Assembly: GCA_963703335.1 (NCBI GenBank)
Contig: OY969812.1
Span: 2,604,001 to 2,668,000 of the forward strand
Direction of reading: 5' to 3'
Origin: VRUE01 sp963703335
GTDB lineage: Bacteria; Actinomycetota; Thermoleophilia; Solirubrobacterales; 70-9
DNA length: 64,000 nt
In this document: piece after piece, positions 9,101 through 18,400 of the stretch
Layout of the letters: the number at the start of each line of letters is the position of its first letter
How positions within the stretch are numbered: the stretch's first letter is position 1
The notes under the pieces: model-generated
The model's input: the letters and a program-made list of their open reading frames with translations, nothing else
Told to the model about the DNA's origin: nothing
Database searches by the model: none
Translations under genes and position numbers: made by a program

Positions 9101-11248
9101 TCATTCGCCCGAGCCCTGAAAGCCCAGCAGGGCATCAGCGGCGCCTCGGCCGCGGCCATGCTCGCCACCCTCTACAAAGCCCGCGGCGAGCTGGCCTTCC
9201 CCTCGGCCGCCGGCAAACACTTCCTGCCGCTATATGAAGAGCACATGGGCAGGATCACAGAACTCGTCTCTGCGGATCCGACCCTGGCCGAAACCTCGGT
9301 CGAAGGCCTGGCCGAACTCACCCCGGCGCTGGAAGCCCTGATGGAAGGCGAAGGCGATCGCTTCCGGCTCTCAGGGAAAGTGATGGCGAAAATCGAAGCG
9401 GCGCTGAAACGCCTGGCCCAAGACGATCGCCTCTTCGGCGGCGAAGGCGCCGGCGAACTGGCCGAGCTGATCGGAAAGGAACTCAGGTGGCTGAACCTGC
9501 CCAGCTACAGCGGCAAGACCTACGAAGAGGGCTGGACGCGCCTCAACGAGGAAGTGAAAGCGCAGTCGTTGCTGGAAGAAGGCGGGCCGATCATCGACCC
9601 CAACTGCACCGGGCATCCCTATAACAACGGCTTCCAGGTCAACGGCTTCTACGTCGACACGCCCGGGCACCGGATACCGGGCCAGGTCGCGCCGCTGAAC
9701 GCCGGCGGCGTCATCTGCGGCGCCGAAGTCGAAGCAACCGGCGGAACAAGCGGCTGCGTCGGAGAAAACACCCTCAACACGAAGGTGACGGCACAGCTGC
9801 CGCCCGGTGAGAAAGTCAACTCCACCAAAAACCTGCCCAACGGCTCGTGGGTCGGCGAACTGATCGGCCGCGGGATCGTCTGCGCCGGGAACGAAACGCA
9901 GATCCTCTACGGCCAGGCCGGGCTGCTGTCGCTCAGCAGCTGGACCTCCGCCAAATGCCCGACGACGGCGCTCGCCTGCTTCGAAGGAAGAAGCACCTTC
10001 GAAAACGAAAATGGGCCCACCACCGGCAAAGACTACGCCTGGGTGATCGAAGAAGGCGGAGTACTGAGTCTCGTCACGCGACCGCTCGAAATGACGGTGG
10101 AAACCCCCGAAGGGTTCTATGAAGTGCAGATGAGCTTCGGCCAGTTCGAAACCCATCTCTGCGCCCGTGCCGGCAGCGCGGCAAGCCAGGAATGCGGCGG
10201 GGTGGGGGCGACCTGGATCCACCAAAACGGCGAAGCCTCCGAAGGGGGCTGCCCCGAAGGCAAGGGCCGCTTCACGGTGCAGGCCGAAAACGCCGGCGGC
10301 GAAACGACGCTTCCCGCCTACGCGTGCGCGTTGTGGGAAGGCGGGGCTCGCATGCAGACGGTCGGCGCTCCCAACAGCCTGAACGCAGTCTCCTGCGTGC
10401 CGGCGACAACCAGCTGCGTCACCGCCGACAGCAAAGGCGGCGCCTTCTATGCGACGAACGTGAGCGCGTCTTCGGCTGCGAGCTGGAAATCCTGGACCGG
10501 GCCGGGGGTGAGCCCCAGCCATGCCGTGGAGTGTCCGTCCTCGACGCTGTGCCTGCTCGCAGCCGGGGAAGTGAGTGGCGGGGGTGGCAACCTCTACCGC
10601 GCGACCTCGCTCGGCGGCGAATTCCTCACCTCCTTCAAACCCACCAACGGCGTCGGCGCCATCTCCTGCCCCTCTGCCTCCTTCTGCGTGACCGGGCTGG
10701 AAGGCGGCGGCTTCATCCGCTACTCGACCAACCCCTCGGGCATCATCTGGACCTCGGTCAGCATCGGCTCGGGCGCGATGAAGGACGTCTCCTGCCTGTC
10801 GGCCTCGTTCTGCGCGGCCGTCGACGCCTCGGGCAGCGTCCACGTAGCCGTCACCGAAAAAGGGGTCAAGGAAGCCGCCGGGTGGACCGCCACCAAAGTC
10901 AACGGTGAAACCGCCCTTCGCGCCATCGCCTGCAGCTCGACGAGCTCCTGCGTGGCCCTGGACGGCACAGGCGAAGTCCTCAACCTGGCGATCGAAGCGA
11001 GCGGCAAAGCGACGGTCAAACGGCAGGCCCTCGCGGGCGCCGGCGAACTGAACGAAGTGACCTGCAACGGGTCAAGCTGCGTGGCCGTCGATGACGAAGG
11101 CGGCCTCTTTGCCTCTGCCAACAGCGGCGCCAGCTGGACCAAGCGCTTCGCCACGGCGGGCAACGCGACCAGCGTCTCCTGCGCCTCGGCGAAACTCTGC
11201 GCGAGCGTCGACACGAGCGGCGACGTCGCGATGTTCAATCCGGAATGA
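6119..11248 (+). CDS. Giant membrane-anchored M4 (thermolysin-like) metalloprotease with C-terminal propeller, 1709 aa
   Basis: Residues 1-480 form a polytopic membrane domain (about ten hydrophobic segments). Residues 485-700 hold the FTP/PepSY-type propeptide region (DRYGDLFGLSN, VSFTQMANGLPIFGG). The M4 catalytic domain follows: HELTH at 795-799 and Glu819 in GALNESLSD bind zinc, and GVHINSTITSHAFYLAA supplies the substrate-binding histidine. From about 990 there is a helical/Cys-rich region, then about seven repeats of the SC-x-S-x-x-F-C-x-A-x-D type, probably a disulfide-stabilised propeller. Secreted M4 enzymes normally have a plain signal peptide, so the membrane part is unusual. Nucleotides 9090-11252 reappear at 18399-20561. 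ATG 6119 follows GGAGGG. Confidence 0.93.
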   Translation: MEEQQAQNRGLGGRLKVRTLACGACVGAAVLAIIIALIAMTTVTLLLGALGADSAPHSLSMAIQDAVVALYAVQLVGITFFNHTAELRFAAIPGLLLLGLSIIAATIVTVRTVSGSARRRLTVALTMPIPYALFMGLAGLFIPMRFTVPGFGGDIPVSASPVEACLLPLVWGLLFASIGGLIGVFGSDWRRAASRLLGAWAIPLGTSLRVLAASLVAGTVIALIGGLALVGGDLTSVVSGGFGHAVKVVGVAVVALPTFAAAVLVSGFGVPFDWQVDALSHGNGSISAYGGTLPSSGAHLSQAQGAPAVFVLAPVIALAAVLAIGWLSARRSAPNYRLCLANSARAATLTTIGIWLLALLARVDAQAGGLLGFHLAPDAGALLWRVPLATFLGCFAGSIAYVLTRGVPARRQLAMQLTTAFRPSSWTWRPSGLSGLNPLGQGLSWRAALGLGLVSLPVMLVGTGATGTATSAGPPQISLAPISEAAEQRLERASTEDKSVSVTVDPETRVLGTASVHTPLGALGIAADASRSAKARGVVDRYGDLFGLSNPTTELGNTQVSTNGRGGTQVSFTQMANGLPIFGGGVGVHFSHNGGLLSFLSGSVIPELSVTEDGAKLSSDQAIEVAEKALPSGSLARPASLEVYAGLPPYISGPNARLAWFVWLIGEDEHASNEYVVDAVTGKILDVIPKADSALVREIYDAKKTAKLPGTLVRTEGKAATGDADTDSAYDHSGDVYEFYSGFIGADSYDNKGAKLISTVHLAQASGAPYENAYWNGKQMVFGNGYPKALDIVGHELTHAYTEHTSGLVESGQSGALNESLSDIMGVTIEMNKTKEVDWQVGEDLPEGGGPIRNLAKPGEFHELAGAGDNHPDPAKLAEWVATCLDNLGVHINSTITSHAFYLAAVNISASLEVGIQEAAEVTSTIFYLGFTEYLKGNPTATLEDARAATLKAAEEYLGKGSQEYKAIEAAFGEVGLNGSAQPSEVGCPPIFECSFARALKAQQGISGASAAAMLATLYKARGELAFPSAAGKHFLPLYEEHMGRITELVSADPTLAETSVEGLAELTPALEALMEGEGDRFRLSGKVMAKIEAALKRLAQDDRLFGGEGAGELAELIGKELRWLNLPSYSGKTYEEGWTRLNEEVKAQSLLEEGGPIIDPNCTGHPYNNGFQVNGFYVDTPGHRIPGQVAPLNAGGVICGAEVEATGGTSGCVGENTLNTKVTAQLPPGEKVNSTKNLPNGSWVGELIGRGIVCAGNETQILYGQAGLLSLSSWTSAKCPTTALACFEGRSTFENENGPTTGKDYAWVIEEGGVLSLVTRPLEMTVETPEGFYEVQMSFGQFETHLCARAGSAASQECGGVGATWIHQNGEASEGGCPEGKGRFTVQAENAGGETTLPAYACALWEGGARMQTVGAPNSLNAVSCVPATTSCVTADSKGGAFYATNVSASSAASWKSWTGPGVSPSHAVECPSSTLCLLAAGEVSGGGGNLYRATSLGGEFLTSFKPTNGVGAISCPSASFCVTGLEGGGFIRYSTNPSGIIWTSVSIGSGAMKDVSCLSASFCAAVDASGSVHVAVTEKGVKEAAGWTATKVNGETALRAIACSSTSSCVALDGTGEVLNLAIEASGKATVKRQALAGAGELNEVTCNGSSCVAVDDEGGLFASANSGASWTKRFATAGNATSVSCASAKLCASVDTSGDVAMFNPE

Positions 11249-11252
11249 GGGA
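9090..11252 (+). repeat. 2.16-kb apparently perfect direct repeat, copy A
   Basis: Nucleotides 9090-11252 appear identical to 18399-20561 (constant offset 9309), covering the last 720 or so codons of both M4 genes plus 4 bp after the stop. Divergence begins abruptly at both edges (9089/18398 and 11253/20562), while the upstream coding parts match only at the protein level. Identity was judged from aligned blocks and from identical translations of several frames, including a 490-codon antisense frame. Confidence 0.9.
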
Positions 11253-11291
11253 CGCCAGTTCCAGCGCCGAGCGGTTCCAGCTGGACAGGAG

Positions 11292-11801
11292 GTGACGCCC
11301 CGCTCGGCGCTGGCCGTTGTGACCGCACTGGCGCTCATGCCCTTGAGCGCCTGCGGCGGTGCCAACCCGGGTGAAGGCACGAAAGGCGAAAAGCAAGTCC
11401 TCGCCTCCTATAGCCGGGAGGGCGGGATTCGTTTCCAGTCGAGCACACTAGAGGTGTCGACAAAAGGTTTCGCCTTGGTAAGGTCCGAAGGATGCACGGT
11501 GCGCTTTCGCCTGGGGATCAAGTCCTGGAGACACTTGCGGCGCACGTTGAAGCAGACCGACCTGTCAACGCTCGCGGATGACTACCCGGCGCCATCAGGA
11601 GCTGCCGACGTGATCGAAGAGACGATCATCGTGGGGCGCGAATCTGTGCGCGTCGGAGGCTCCTTCGTCCTCCCCGCGAATGCGCGCCGGGAGCTGACCC
11701 CTCTTCTCCATGCCTTCGACGAGGTTCTCGACGAAGGGGAGCGGCGCCATTCCTGCCGCGGGGGCGCGGAGCCTGTGTCTCAGGCTGTTTTTGATGAGTG
11801 A
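11292..11801 (+). CDS. Lipoprotein of unknown function, 169 aa
   Basis: A hydrophobic signal segment ends in the lipobox L-S-A-C (Cys21 from GTG 11292), so the protein should be lipid-anchored outside the membrane. The mature part (YSREGGIRFQSSTLEVS..., CTVRFRLGIKSWRHLRRTL, DDYPAPSGAADVIEETI) is clearly paralogous to the secreted protein at 24204-24704, which shares EGGI, a mid-protein cysteine and the DYP-PAGSAD segment. AGGAGG at 11287-11292 sits very close to the chosen GTG, so a start at GTG 11319 remains possible. It lies 44 bp after M4 protease 1. Confidence 0.74.
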   Translation: MTPRSALAVVTALALMPLSACGGANPGEGTKGEKQVLASYSREGGIRFQSSTLEVSTKGFALVRSEGCTVRFRLGIKSWRHLRRTLKQTDLSTLADDYPAPSGAADVIEETIIVGRESVRVGGSFVLPANARRELTPLLHAFDEVLDEGERRHSCRGGAEPVSQAVFDE

Positions 11802-11861
11802 TAGAAAGACCTCAGAATAGTCAGTACTCGCTAAGCTGCTAAAGCCGATTGGAGGTGGAAA

Positions 11862-14800
11862 GTGCGCGGGCTTCAGCTGCATGGGCGGATCGACGGAGCG
11901 GCTCGGCAGAGCGCTCGTCGCGGCCGCCAACCCACCTACAGAGATGTGGCGATCTGGGTCTCGGCCGCGGTCGCGCTCGCCGTGGCGCTGTGCGGCACCG
12001 CCTCGGCGAGCTCGACCTCGGTGAGCCCCACCGCGGCGAGCGCCACGGTGTCCGGCAACTCCCCGGTGGGAATGGACTTCCCGCTCGAACGCGCAGGCGA
12101 TGCCTCCTATGACACCTGGCTGCACTACGAAACCCGGGACGGCACGGCGGCGGCCGGCGCCGACTACAAAGGGACGAGCGGGGACCTGCTGATTCCCGCC
12201 GGGACGAGCGAGGCGAGCATCCCCGTTCAGGCTTTGGGCGCATCGGGCTACGCTCCCGACAAGCAGTTTGCGCTGGACCTCGGGGTCGTCGGCGTCGGCC
12301 CCACGCCCGCATTCGCCGCGCCGCAGGGCTTCGCCACCGGTGAAGGCTCCAACTCGATCTCCTCGGCCGACCTGAACGGAGACGGTCGTCCCGATTTGCT
12401 CGTTGCCAATGGCGGAGAAGACTCTGTTTCGGTCCTCATGAACACCGCGGCGCCAGGGGCGGCGACCCCGAGCTTCTCGCCCGAGCAGACCTTCGCGGCG
12501 GGTCGAGGCCCGGGATCGGCCACCGCGGCGGACGTGAACGGCGACGGCCGTCTCGACCTGATCGTCACCAACAGCCAGTTCGACGAACATGCGGTTTCGG
12601 TGCTCTTGAACACCACCGACCCCGGCTCCTCGACGGCGAGCTTCGGCGTCCGGCAGGTCGTCGTCACCGGTGACAGTCCCCGCCAGGTAAGGGCAGCCGA
12701 CCTCAACGGCGACGGGCGCCCCGACCTGGCCTTCAGCAATACCGGCCAAGAATATGTCTCGGTACTCCTCAACACCACAGCACCGGGCGCGACGAGCTTG
12801 AGCTTCGTCCCTCAGCAGAGCTTTGCCACGGGCCAGAATTCCAACTCGCTCCAGGCAACCGATGTGAACGGCGACGGCCGTCGGGACCTGGTCGTCGCCG
12901 ACGGCGCCAACCAGGGCGCTCAGGCCGTTTCGGTCCTGCTCAACGCCACCGTTCCGGGGGCCTCCACGCCGAGCTTCGCGCCACACCGGGACTTCCCCGT
13001 GCAGGGCGCCGCTCCCCGTTCGGTCGCGACGGCGGATATAAACGGCGATGGCAAGTCCGACCTGATCGTCTCCAGCCAGGGAATCCCCTGGGTTTCGGTC
13101 CTGCTCAATACCACCGCGCCGGGGGCGTCGGTTCCGACCTTCGCTCCTCAATACGTCGTCCCCAACCTTCCCTCCGGGTTCAAGGAATCGGTTGCCGCGG
13201 CTGACCTCAACGGGGACGGCAAGCCCGATCTCATCGTCGCCGCCTGGGGAGGGGCGAGTGTCTCGGTGCTGTTCAACACGACTTCCCCTGGGGCGGAGAC
13301 ACCGAGCTTCTCTGCGGCGCAGAAGCTCACCAGCGCAGAATTCGCATCGCTGTGGTGGGTCACCACATCCGACCTGAACGGCGACGGCCGCCCCGACCTG
13401 GTCGTTGCGAACAACACCACCGACGGCAAGGTGTCCGTCCTGTTCAACGCAACCCCCTCGCCCACGGCGACGACGCCGAGCTTCGCCGCCCGCCAGCCCT
13501 TCGCCACCGGCGATGCCCCCAGCGCCGTCGGCTCGACCGACGTCAACGGCGACGGCCGCCCCGACCTGATCGTCGCCGACCAAGGCGCCGACAGCACCTC
13601 GGTGCTGCTCAACACCACCGCCCCGGGCGCGACGACGCCGAGCTTCGCCGCCCGCCAGCCCTTCGCCACCGGCGATGCCCCCAGCGCCGTCGGCTCGACC
13701 GACGTCAACGGCGACGGCCGCCCCGACCTGATCGTCGCCGACCAAGGCGCCGACAGCACCTCGGTGCTGCTCAACACCACCGCCCCGGGCGCGACGACGC
13801 CGAGCTTCGCCGCCCGCCAGCCCTTCGCCACCGGCGATGCCCCCAGCGCCGTCGGCTCGACCGACGTCAACGGCGACGGCCGCCCCGACCTGATCGTCGC
13901 CGACCAAGGCGCCGACAGCACCTCGGTGCTGCTCAACACCACCGCCCCGGGCGCGACGACGCCGAGCTTCGCCGCCCGCCAGACCTTCGCCACCGGCGAT
14001 GCCCCCAGCGCCGTCGGCTCGACCGACGTCAACGGCGACGGCCGCCCCGACCTGATCGTCGCCGACCAAGGCGCCGACAGCACCTCGGTGCTGCTCAACA
14101 CCACCGCCCCGGGCGCGACGACGCCGAGCTTCGCCGCCCGCCAGCCCTTCGCCACCGGCGATGCCCCCAGCGCCGTCGGCTCGACCGACGTCAACGGCGA
14201 CGGCCGCCCCGACCTGATCGTCGCCGACCAAGGCGCCGACAGCACCTCGGTGCTGCTCAACACCACCGCCCCGGGCGCGACGACGCCGAGCTTCGCCGCC
14301 CGCCAGCCCTTCGCCACCGGCGATGCCCCCAGCGCCGTCGGCTCGACCGACGTCAACGGCGACGGCCGCCCCGACCTGATCGTCGCCGACCAAGGCGCCG
14401 ACAGCACCTCGGTGCTGCTCAACACCACCGCCCCGGGCGCGACGACGCCGAGCTTCGCCGCCCGCCAGCCCTTCGCCACCGGCGATGCCCCCAGCGCCGT
14501 CGGCTCGACCGACGTCAACGGGGATGGGAGCCCGGATGTAATCGTCAGCACCCGCAACGCCAACGAGGTTGCGGTGCTGCTCGACGCCCAGTACATGGCT
14601 TCGGCCACCCCGGCAAGCGTGACCGGCACGATCCACTACGCGATCCCCGATGTCTCACTCAGTCCGCGGCCGCTCGCTTTCGGCGAACAGCTCGTCGGGA
14701 CCACTGCGAGCAGGACCGATGTTCTCTCAAACACGGGCGGCGAAGCGCTCACGCTCGAAGGTATCGAGATTGGCGGTCCCGACCGTGGCCAGTTCAGCCA

Positions 14801-15320
14801 GACGAGCTCCTGTCCAGCCACGCTGGCGGTCGGCTCGAGCTGTCCGATCACCGTCTCCTACGCGCCGAGCGCCGCCGCGCCGGCGAGCGCAGTCCTTATC
14901 CTGGCTAGCGACGCACCGACCACTCCTGACACGGTGGCGCTATCGGGCGCTGGCTATGAGACCGGCGGCGAAACAACCTCGCCTCCGCCCTTCGAAACGG
15001 CACCGCCGCTCCCTCCGCGCCTGCGAGTAGTCATGATCCAGTCGAGGGCCGTGCGGGCGAAGGAGAAGATCCTCGTTGGTGGAACGATCGCCAAGCAGGC
15101 CCATGGCACCGTCTCGGTTGGCGTCCGCACCAGGCTGAGCGGGCGCACGGTCACCGCCGCGAAGCGGGCAGGGATCCACGACGGTCGCTGGCACGCGCGG
15201 CTGATGCTGCCCGGGACCGATTGGAGCTCGAGCTCGCCAGTTTCCGTCACTGCTCGTTTCGGAGGCAGCCTCGGTGTTCGCGGCGGATACGTCAAACGCC
15301 TTGTCAACCTCGAGGGGTAA
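11862..15320 (+). CDS. Secreted FG-GAP/VCBS repeat protein with Calx-beta and ASH domains, 1152 aa
   Basis: A signal or anchor helix (about 25-45, ending CGTASA) is followed by a Calx-beta-like stretch (about 45-130, DGTAAAGADY). About fourteen FG-GAP/VCBS repeats come next (about 145-905), each with a calcium-binding D-x-N-G-D-G-x-x-D loop; these normally build a beta-propeller for adhesion or ligand binding. The last seven are near-perfect 54-residue copies (13482-14521). Residues 925-1030 resemble an ASPM/SPD-2/Hydin-type domain (choice-of-anchor D: LAFGEQLVGT, LEGIEIGGPD), then a proline linker and a C-terminal beta domain. GTG 11862 follows GGAGGTGG. It is likely an extracellular adhesin or scaffold near the proteases. 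Confidence 0.92.
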   Translation: MRGLQLHGRIDGAARQSARRGRQPTYRDVAIWVSAAVALAVALCGTASASSTSVSPTAASATVSGNSPVGMDFPLERAGDASYDTWLHYETRDGTAAAGADYKGTSGDLLIPAGTSEASIPVQALGASGYAPDKQFALDLGVVGVGPTPAFAAPQGFATGEGSNSISSADLNGDGRPDLLVANGGEDSVSVLMNTAAPGAATPSFSPEQTFAAGRGPGSATAADVNGDGRLDLIVTNSQFDEHAVSVLLNTTDPGSSTASFGVRQVVVTGDSPRQVRAADLNGDGRPDLAFSNTGQEYVSVLLNTTAPGATSLSFVPQQSFATGQNSNSLQATDVNGDGRRDLVVADGANQGAQAVSVLLNATVPGASTPSFAPHRDFPVQGAAPRSVATADINGDGKSDLIVSSQGIPWVSVLLNTTAPGASVPTFAPQYVVPNLPSGFKESVAAADLNGDGKPDLIVAAWGGASVSVLFNTTSPGAETPSFSAAQKLTSAEFASLWWVTTSDLNGDGRPDLVVANNTTDGKVSVLFNATPSPTATTPSFAARQPFATGDAPSAVGSTDVNGDGRPDLIVADQGADSTSVLLNTTAPGATTPSFAARQPFATGDAPSAVGSTDVNGDGRPDLIVADQGADSTSVLLNTTAPGATTPSFAARQPFATGDAPSAVGSTDVNGDGRPDLIVADQGADSTSVLLNTTAPGATTPSFAARQTFATGDAPSAVGSTDVNGDGRPDLIVADQGADSTSVLLNTTAPGATTPSFAARQPFATGDAPSAVGSTDVNGDGRPDLIVADQGADSTSVLLNTTAPGATTPSFAARQPFATGDAPSAVGSTDVNGDGRPDLIVADQGADSTSVLLNTTAPGATTPSFAARQPFATGDAPSAVGSTDVNGDGSPDVIVSTRNANEVAVLLDAQYMASATPASVTGTIHYAIPDVSLSPRPLAFGEQLVGTTASRTDVLSNTGGEALTLEGIEIGGPDRGQFSQTSSCPATLAVGSSCPITVSYAPSAAAPASAVLILASDAPTTPDTVALSGAGYETGGETTSPPPFETAPPLPPRLRVVMIQSRAVRAKEKILVGGTIAKQAHGTVSVGVRTRLSGRTVTAAKRAGIHDGRWHARLMLPGTDWSSSSPVSVTARFGGSLGVRGGYVKRLVNLEG
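13482..14521 (+). repeat. 162-bp tandem repeat array, 6 full and 1 partial copies
   Basis: Copies begin at 13482, 13644, 13806, 13968, 14130, 14292 and 14454. They look identical over 162 bp except one C-to-A change in copy four (CAGCCC to CAGACC near 13981, Pro to Thr). The seventh stops matching at 14521. Each unit encodes 54 residues carrying one DVNGDGRPDL loop. Near-complete synonymous-site identity implies recent expansion or homogenisation; copy number may vary between strains. Confidence 0.96.
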
Positions 15321-15354
15321 GCCCGCAGGCTCGGCCCGCGGGTCGCGAGTACCT

Positions 15355-15484
15355 CCCCACCTACCGAAAACCAAGGAGGAGATAATCATAAGAAGGGCGC
15401 CCGTCTTGATGACTTAGGCCTCATGAGAAGTCCGCCCGGCATGGCGATGACAACCGTGCGGGCTGCTGCGACGCTGGGCGCGCG
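15355..15484 (+). promoter_or_regulatory. Conserved leader upstream of M4 protease 2
   Basis: This is the counterpart of 5962-6118: CTACCGAAAA, GGAGGAGATAA, an AAGA...TCTT hairpin with inner GGGC/GCCC (about 15391-15408), then TGAGAAGTCCG and ATGGCGATGACA. The GGAGGAG is about 110 nt upstream of the chosen ATG 15485 and has no good frame after it, so it is not an ordinary ribosome site for this gene. Confidence 0.4.
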
Positions 15485-18400
15485 ATGGATGCCAATCAGC
15501 GCCAAGCCCACCATTCTCGGCGGCCGACTTCCGAGGTTGTGGTCATCTGCATCGGGTGCGTGGCAGCGGCCGTCATGGCGATCGCCCTCGCCCTCGCCGC
15601 GATGTGTCTACTCATGGTTGCGGCGGACGCGATTGGCCCAGGCGCGGGCGCGACGCCGCAGCCTCTGAGCGTCGCCGGCGATAACGCTGGCACGGCGTTC
15701 TACCTGTCCCAACTCGTGGGCGTGTCGTTCTTCAACCACACCGCCGAGCTGCGGTTTGCGGCGCTTCCCGGACTTCTTCTGATCGGCCTGTCGATCATCA
15801 GCGCAACGGCGCTCGTGGTAAGGCTGACGCCCGGCTCGGCGCGTCGGAAGGCCCTCCTGGCGCTGGCGGCGCCGGTTCCCTATGCGTTGATCGCAGGGCT
15901 GGCGGCTTTTGTCGTACCGCTGCGTTTCACTGCTCCCGGCTTCGGGGAGGCCATCCCCGTTCGCCCCGCTCTCCTCGAGGCTTTTCTTCTGCCCTTTGCC
16001 TGGGCGCTGCTGTTCGCCTCGATAGGGGCCCTCTTGGGTTTGTTCGGCGGGCGCTGGAGGCACGAGGCATGGCGAGTCCTTGGGGCATGGGCGGCGCCGC
16101 TTGCTTCCTCCCTTCGTGTGTTGGCCGCGAGTCTCTCGGTAAGTGCCTTTGTCGCCCTTGCCGCCAGCTTCGCGCTGTTCGGCAGCGAGATCCGCACGTT
16201 CGCTTTCGGCAGCTTCGGTCACTTCGTCGCGGCGCTCGGCACGACGCTGGTCGCGCTGCCAACCTTGGCCGCCACCGTGCTCTTGGCATCGTTCGGGGTC
16301 TCGGTGGACTGGCGTTTCGATGCGCTTTCGCACGGCGATGGTTCGCTCTCGGCCTTCGGAGGAGCACTTCCCGGCACCGGTCCACAGCTCGCCCACGGCC
16401 TGCCGGGTGCCGTCGCTCTCCTGCCGCTCCTGGGCCTGGTGACCGTCTTCGCGGCCGGCTGGCTGACCGCGCGCCGTTCCCGAGACGACGTAAAGCTCTG
16501 CCTGGTCAACGCGCTGCGGGCCGCCGCGCTCCTCACCCTCTTCATCTGGCTGATCGGACTCCTGGCTCGCTTCGACGCACAGGCGGGCGGCTTCCTGGGC
16601 TTCCACTTCGCACCTGACACCGCCTCGCTGCTGTTGCGCGTGCCGCTGATGGCCTTCCTCGGGTGTCTTTCCGGCGCGACCGCGCGTGTGCTCGCGGGCG
16701 GGTCGGAGTCGCGACGCCAGCTCGCGGTCGTGTTGAGTTCCGCTCCGCATTTCGCTGCCTCGAGCTCGAACGCGGGCCGCTGGGTCGATCCGGTTCGTCA
16801 AGGAGTCCTCCGTCGTGCCAGCGCTGGCATCGCCTTCGCCTCGGTGCCGGCGATGCTCATCGTCATCGGGCCCGTTGCCGGTGCGTCGACTTCCCCGCCA
16901 TCGGGAAAGCTCTCCTACGCGCCGATCGTCAGAGCGGCCGAAGACAAGCTGGAACGGGACAACGCGTCGAGTCGGGCGGTGGCCGTCACGGTTAATCCCA
17001 CCACCCGTGCAATCGACACAGCGAACGTCGAAATACCCATCCAGGCAGTCGAAGCCAGGCCCGCCGACCCACCTGCGGGAAAGGCCCGGGCGGTTCTGGC
17101 CAAGTACGGAGAGCTCTTCGGCCTCTCCTCGCGTCCGGCAGAACTGGGGCGGACGCGCATCACGACGGACGAGCTTGGCATGACGCATGTCTACTTCGAC
17201 CAGATGGCAGCCGGCGTACCCGTATTCGGCAGCCGTGTCAGCGTTCACTTCTCCGCCAACGGACAGGACGTGATCTCCATCGACGGGACTCTCACGCCCG
17301 AAGTCGCCGTCGCGGAAAGCACTCCGAGGCTCGACGACAAGGAAGCCGTCTCGCGTGCCGAGGCGGCGCTGCAGTCGGGAGAACTGGTGGAGCCGCCAAC
17401 CCTGCAGGTCTATGCGGGCGTCGGACCTCAAGCCTCTGGTCCCTCAGCTCGCCTGGCCTGGTTCGTTTGGCTGACCAACGCGCAGGGCAACGTCTCGAGC
17501 GAATACGTGGTCGACGCGATCAGCGGTGAGATCCTGAAAACCCTCACCAAGGTCAGCGACGCGCGCAACAGGTTGGTCTACAACGCCCATGACGAACCAA
17601 CTATTCCGGGAACCCTCGCCCGAAGCGAGGGTCAAGGCCCGACCGGGAACGAAGATGTCGACCACGCGTATGACTACACGGGTGATGTCTACAACTTCTA
17701 CTCAGAATGGTTTGGTCGGGACAGCTACGACAACAAAGGGGCGACGCTGACGTCCACGACCCATTACGTCGAAAGAATTGGAAGACCGTTCGAAAACGCG
17801 TTTTGGGATGGATACCAGATGGTCTTCGGCGATCACTTCGCCTCTTCGCTGGACGTCGTCGGCCACGAGCTTACTCATGCGGTTACTGAACACACGGCAA
17901 ACCTGGTCTACCTGTCCCAGTCGGGTGCGCTGAATGAGAGCTTTTCAGACATCATGGGCGAGTCAGTCGAATGGTTCACCAAAGGGAAAACTGACTGGCT
18001 GGTGGGCACGAATCTTCCGATCGGCCCATTTCGCAACCTGAAAAACCCGCGGGAATTCGAAGAAGAGCCTGGGTGGCCAGATCCGGAAAGCATCTCGGAA
18101 TGGTGGCCGGGCTGCGATGACGGCTTTGGTGTGCACATCAACAGCACGATCACGAGCCACGCCTACTACCTTGCTGCGACGGAAATCGGCGTGCCCGCTG
18201 CAGCCGACATCTTCTACCGCACCCTGACCGTCTACCTCAACCCTGAATCGACCCTCGAGGACGCCCGCAACGGCGCCATCCAGTCAGCGGCCGATCTATT
18301 TGGGGGTGGCTCAAAACAGTACAACAAGGTCGTCGCGGCGTTCAATGCGGTGGGCCTGGACGGCAACAACCAGCCGCCCGCTCCACTGTGTGAACTCTTC

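Noticed and set aside
9371..10843. 490-codon antisense frames inside both M4 genes (also 18680-20152)
   Set aside because: Codon-bias shadows of the protease frame; glycine/alanine-rich with no domain. They are useful only as proof that the two regions are identical.
13482..14521. Possible CRISPR array
   Set aside because: The 162-bp units are contiguous, identical and coding, with no spacers. No cas genes are in the window.
11595..14636. Very long antisense frame (about 1000 codons) and an arginine-rich plus-strand frame (13352-14908) across the FG-GAP gene
   Set aside because: Both follow from the GC-rich 162-bp repeat, whose length is a multiple of three, so an open frame is copied seven times. 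Their products are low-complexity, while the FG-GAP frame has real domains.
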